Source: Wenzhouxiangella sp. (GTDB lineage: Bacteria; Pseudomonadota; Gammaproteobacteria; Xanthomonadales; Wenzhouxiangellaceae). From it: 7,430 nucleotides of DNA. Positions within the stretch are counted from its first letter, which is position 1. Every line of letters starts with the position of its first letter. Location of the stretch: positions 1 to 7,430 of the forward strand of contig JAASTB010000109.1 in NCBI GenBank assembly GCA_021767625.1. The letters run 5' to 3'. The notes under the pieces are model-generated. The model did not search any database and was not told the origin of the DNA. It saw only the letters and a list, made by a program, of their open reading frames with translations. This document shows positions 5,271-7,430 of the stretch, in pieces. Made by a program: the position numbers and the translations under genes.

Positions 5271-6929
5271 TCAATAGCTCTCGTTGTGAATCCCGCGCAT
5301 GGCGCGGCCGGAGGGATCGGCCATCTTCTCGAGGGTGGCGTCCCAGGCCAGCGCTTCGGGCGTCGAGCAGGCCACGGAAGGTCCGCCGGGCACCGTGGCG
5401 GCCGCCGCGGGTGAGGGAAAGTGGCGTTCGAACAGGCGCCGGTAGAGGCAGGCTTCCTTGGTGGCCGGCGGATTGAGCGGGAAGCGGCGTGCCGCTTCGG
5501 CCAGTTCGCGGTCGCTGACCTGCCTGTCGGCGAAGGCCTTGAGGGCATCGATCCAGCCGTAGCCCACGCCGTCGGAAAACTGTTCCTTCTGGCGCCACAG
5601 GATCTCGTCGGGCAGCAGCCCGGCGCCGGCCTCGCGCAGGATGGCCTTCTCGGGCCTCTCGGGGCCGGCCATCTTGGCGGCCGGATCGATCGACATGGCC
5701 GCATCCAGGAATTCCAGGTCGAGGAAGGGCACTCGCGCTTCCACGCCCCAGGCCGCCATGGACTTGTTGGCGCGCAGGCAGTCGAACTGGTGGAGCTTGT
5801 CGAGCTTGCGCACGGTCTCCTCGTGGAAGGCTCGGGCGTCGGGCGCCTTGTGGAAGTACAGGTAGCCGCCGAAGATCTCGTCGGCGCCCTCGCCGGAGAG
5901 CACCATCTTGATGCCCATGGCCTTGATGCGCCGCGCCAGCAGGAACATCGGCGTCGACGCGCGCACCGTGGTGACATCGTAGGTCTCGATATGGGCGATG
6001 ACGTCGTCGAGCGCGTCGAGGCCTTCCTGGATGCTGTAGTGAAACTCGTGGTGCTGGGTGCCGATGGCCTTGGCCGCGATCCGTGCGGCGGCCAGGTCGG
6101 GCGAGCCCTCCAGCCCGATCGCGAAGGAGTGCAGGCGCGGCCACCAGGCTTGTTCGGTGTCGTCTGACTCGACGCGGTGATCGGCGTAACGTTTGGCGAT
6201 GGCGGCGATCAGCGAGGAGTCCAGGCCGCCCGACAGCAGAACGCCGTAGGGAACATCGCCCATCATCTGGCGGTGAACCGCATCCTCCAGTGACTTCCGC
6301 AAGGCGGCGGGGTCGGCCGGTCGGTCGGCATGGGAGAAGTCGCGCCAGGCCGGCTCGTACCAGCGGCGGATCTCGCCGTCGGCGGAATCGAGCAGGTGGC
6401 CGGGGGGGAAGATCTCGACCTGCCGGCACCACGGTTCGATCGCCTTCATCTCCGAGGCCACCCAGAGCATGCCGTCCTCGTCGCGGCCGTGGTAGAGCGG
6501 CATCACCCCGATGGGGTCGCGGGCGATGAGATAGCGGTCGGCCGCCTCGTCGTAGAGCACGAAGGCGAAGATGCCGTTGAGGCGGTTCAGGAAATCCGCG
6601 CCGTGACGGCGATAGAGGGCGAGGATGACCTCGCAGTCCGAGCCGGTCCGAAACGCGTAGTCGCTGCACTCGGCGCGGAGCTGGCGATGGTTGTAGATCT
6701 CGCCGTTGACGCCCAGGACCTGGCGCGAATCGGGCGAAAGCAAGGGCTGGGCTCCGGACTCGATATCGACGATGGCCAGTCTTTCGTGGGCCACGATCGC
6801 CCGGTCGCTGACGTAGATTCCGCTCCAGTCGGGACCGCGGTGGCGTTGTTTGCGCGAGGCCTGCAAAGCAAGACCCCGCAGGCCGGTGCGGCCTGCGGGG
6901 ATCTCGAAAAGCCCGAGTATCGAGCACAT
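5271..6929 (-). CDS. asnB: Asparagine synthetase B, glutamine-hydrolysing
   Basis: Makes asparagine from aspartate, glutamine and ATP in the cytosol. The 552-residue length nearly equals E. coli AsnB (554) and similarity is continuous. Glutaminase domain (about 1-190): Cys2, exposed by Met removal, is the nucleophile, with HRGPDWSGIY (30-39), HERLAIVD (48-55), NGEIYN (75-80) and GSDCEV (96-101) building the glutamine pocket. Synthetase domain: PP-loop SGGLDSS (233-239), IETYDVTTVRASTP (314-327), SGEGADEIFGGY (345-356) and WGVEARVPFLD (394-404). The C-terminus holds WRQKEQFSDGVGY, which forms part of the active site in the family, and PGGPSVACS. The ATG is fixed by the catalytic Cys. Only a weak GGAAAA lies upstream. 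Its start is 19 bases after the end of the upstream gene, so they probably share a transcript. A strong hairpin lies in codons 10-19. The gene converges on hda. Confidence 0.98.
   Translation of the reverse strand: MCSILGLFEIPAGRTGLRGLALQASRKQRHRGPDWSGIYVSDRAIVAHERLAIVDIESGAQPLLSPDSRQVLGVNGEIYNHRQLRAECSDYAFRTGSDCEVILALYRRHGADFLNRLNGIFAFVLYDEAADRYLIARDPIGVMPLYHGRDEDGMLWVASEMKAIEPWCRQVEIFPPGHLLDSADGEIRRWYEPAWRDFSHADRPADPAALRKSLEDAVHRQMMGDVPYGVLLSGGLDSSLIAAIAKRYADHRVESDDTEQAWWPRLHSFAIGLEGSPDLAAARIAAKAIGTQHHEFHYSIQEGLDALDDVIAHIETYDVTTVRASTPMFLLARRIKAMGIKMVLSGEGADEIFGGYLYFHKAPDARAFHEETVRKLDKLHQFDCLRANKSMAAWGVEARVPFLDLEFLDAAMSIDPAAKMAGPERPEKAILREAGAGLLPDEILWRQKEQFSDGVGYGWIDALKAFADRQVSDRELAEAARRFPLNPPATKEACLYRRLFERHFPSPAAAATVPGGPSVACSTPEALAWDATLEKMADPSGRAMRGIHNESY
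6858..6900 (-). repeat. Perfect 12-bp inverted repeat with alternative third arm, early in asnB
   Basis: CCCCGCAGGCCG (6874-6885) and CGGCCTGCGGGG (6889-6900) are exact reverse complements separated by the 3-base loop GTG. In the asnB mRNA this forms a 12-bp, almost all G-C stem over codons 10-19, followed by U-rich UCUUGCUUU. A further GGCCTGC at 6858-6864 is a direct repeat of 6890-6896, so the downstream arm of the mRNA hairpin (6878-6884) could instead pair with it in a weaker 7-bp stem. The protein here aligns with E. coli AsnB without a gap, so it is not an inserted repeat element. A regulatory role is inference. Confidence 0.6.
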
Positions 6930-6948
6930 GACGGTCGGTTTTCCGGAG

Positions 6949-7430
6949 CTAGTCCTTGAGCGTTACCGTGCTGCGGAACTCGACGCCGCGCTCGGTCAGG
7001 TGCATGCTCGCGCGCGTGTAATCGTAGATCTCGCCCATCTTGCTCATGGCTTCGGACGGGTTGTTCATGGCGGGTTCCTCGCCCATTTCCTCGAACTTCT
7101 TCTGCATGTCTTCGAGCACGCCGCCGAGAATGTCGCCGTAGTTTTCGAAGTTGATGCCGTAGCTGAGGATGGCGCTGCCGCCTTCGCCCGGATCCATCGT
7201 CTCGTCGAGCTGATCCTTCTGGTTCTCGCCCACGGCCAGGCCGAGCGCGGCATCACCCAGGCCCATCCAGGCGGAAACGCCTTCGGGCATGTTGGGAATG
7301 ACACCGGTGGGCACCGGCTGGGGTTCGCCGCCGGGCTCGAGCTGCAGCGAGGCCAGCTCGGGCGAGAACATCTGGGCCATGCCCAGCATCATCTGCGGGT
7401 TGCGCATGAACAGGGCCAGGGAGCCCTCGG
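6949..7430 (-). CDS. Unrecognised Met-rich acidic protein, C-terminal part
   Basis: The frame is open from the right window edge to a TAG at 6951-6949, giving 159 complete C-terminal residues; an internal ATG at 7407 is unlikely to be the true start because the frame continues upstream. I do not recognise the family. The visible part has 14 methionines and no cysteine, and many Asp/Glu residues. It has a proline-rich linker (EPGGEPQPVPTGVIPNMPEG, about 31-50 of the visible part), a hydrophobic stretch (MGLGDAALGLAVGE) and a charged helix (ILGGVLEDMQKKFEEMGEE). It ends in a beta-like segment, ASMHLTERGVEFRSTVTLKD. Such alternating strand endings occur in periplasmic or lipoprotein families, but no signal peptide can be seen because the N-terminus is missing. 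It lies 19 bases upstream of asnB on the same strand and is probably co-transcribed. Confidence 0.8.
   Translation of the reverse strand, partial: EGSLALFMRNPQMMLGMAQMFSPELASLQLEPGGEPQPVPTGVIPNMPEGVSAWMGLGDAALGLAVGENQKDQLDETMDPGEGGSAILSYGINFENYGDILGGVLEDMQKKFEEMGEEPAMNNPSEAMSKMGEIYDYTRASMHLTERGVEFRSTVTLKD

Noticed and set aside
6402..6408. Run of seven G inside asnB as a possible frameshift or phase-variation tract
   Set aside because: The frame is intact and the residues (FPPGHLL) fit the AsnB alignment; one G7 run in GC-rich DNA is weak evidence for programmed slippage.
5113..6927. A 604-codon open frame on the minus strand overlapping asnB and the end of hda
   Set aside because: It is a shifted-frame reading of asnB, rich in Arg and Pro, and runs antisense through hda; the AsnB frame is unmistakable.

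Overview
The window looks like the chromosome of a GC-rich gammaproteobacterium. Hda is a beta/gammaproteobacterial type of protein, DUF2066 proteins are typical of gammaproteobacteria, and PurM and AsnB both closely resemble the E. coli proteins. A Lysobacterales/Wenzhouxiangella-like host is plausible from GC content and gene mix, but this is inference. There is no tRNA, rRNA, CRISPR array, insertion sequence or phage gene. Coding density is very high and no gap without a gene exceeds about 170 bases.

Layout. (1) Positions 1-461, minus strand: the N-terminal 153 codons of purM, running off the left edge. (2) 462-627: a divergent control region with a fair sigma-70-like promoter for purM and a weak candidate for the rightward genes. 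(3) 628-2885, plus strand: an OPT-family transporter with a TTG start, then a translationally coupled (ATGA overlap) 176-residue membrane-anchored protein of unknown function. (4) 2942-5251, plus strand: a secreted DUF2066 protein, a CDP-alcohol phosphatidyltransferase (TTGA overlap, TTG start) and Hda, the regulator that inactivates DnaA (GTG start). These three are packed like an operon. (5) 5252-5270: a 19-base convergent gap. (6) 5271-6929, minus strand: asnB, glutamine-hydrolysing asparagine synthetase, complete. (7) 6949-7430, minus strand: the C-terminal part of an unrecognised Met-rich acidic protein, 19 bases upstream of asnB and probably co-transcribed with it.

How the genes fit together. 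Most are housekeeping: purine synthesis, asparagine synthesis, membrane phospholipid synthesis and control of replication initiation. The phosphatidyltransferase and Hda are adjacent, and both types of activity bear on DnaA: Hda drives its inactivation, and acidic phospholipids promote nucleotide release from it in vitro. The transporter and its small partner look like an independent two-gene unit between purM and the DUF2066 gene.

I see no clear new multi-gene system. The points most worth a second look are: a perfect 12-bp GC-rich hairpin in codons 10-19 of asnB with an overlapping alternative pairing; the uncharacterised 176-residue partner of the OPT transporter; and a phosphatidyltransferase whose C-terminal half resembles CRLS1-type cardiolipin synthases more than PgsA.
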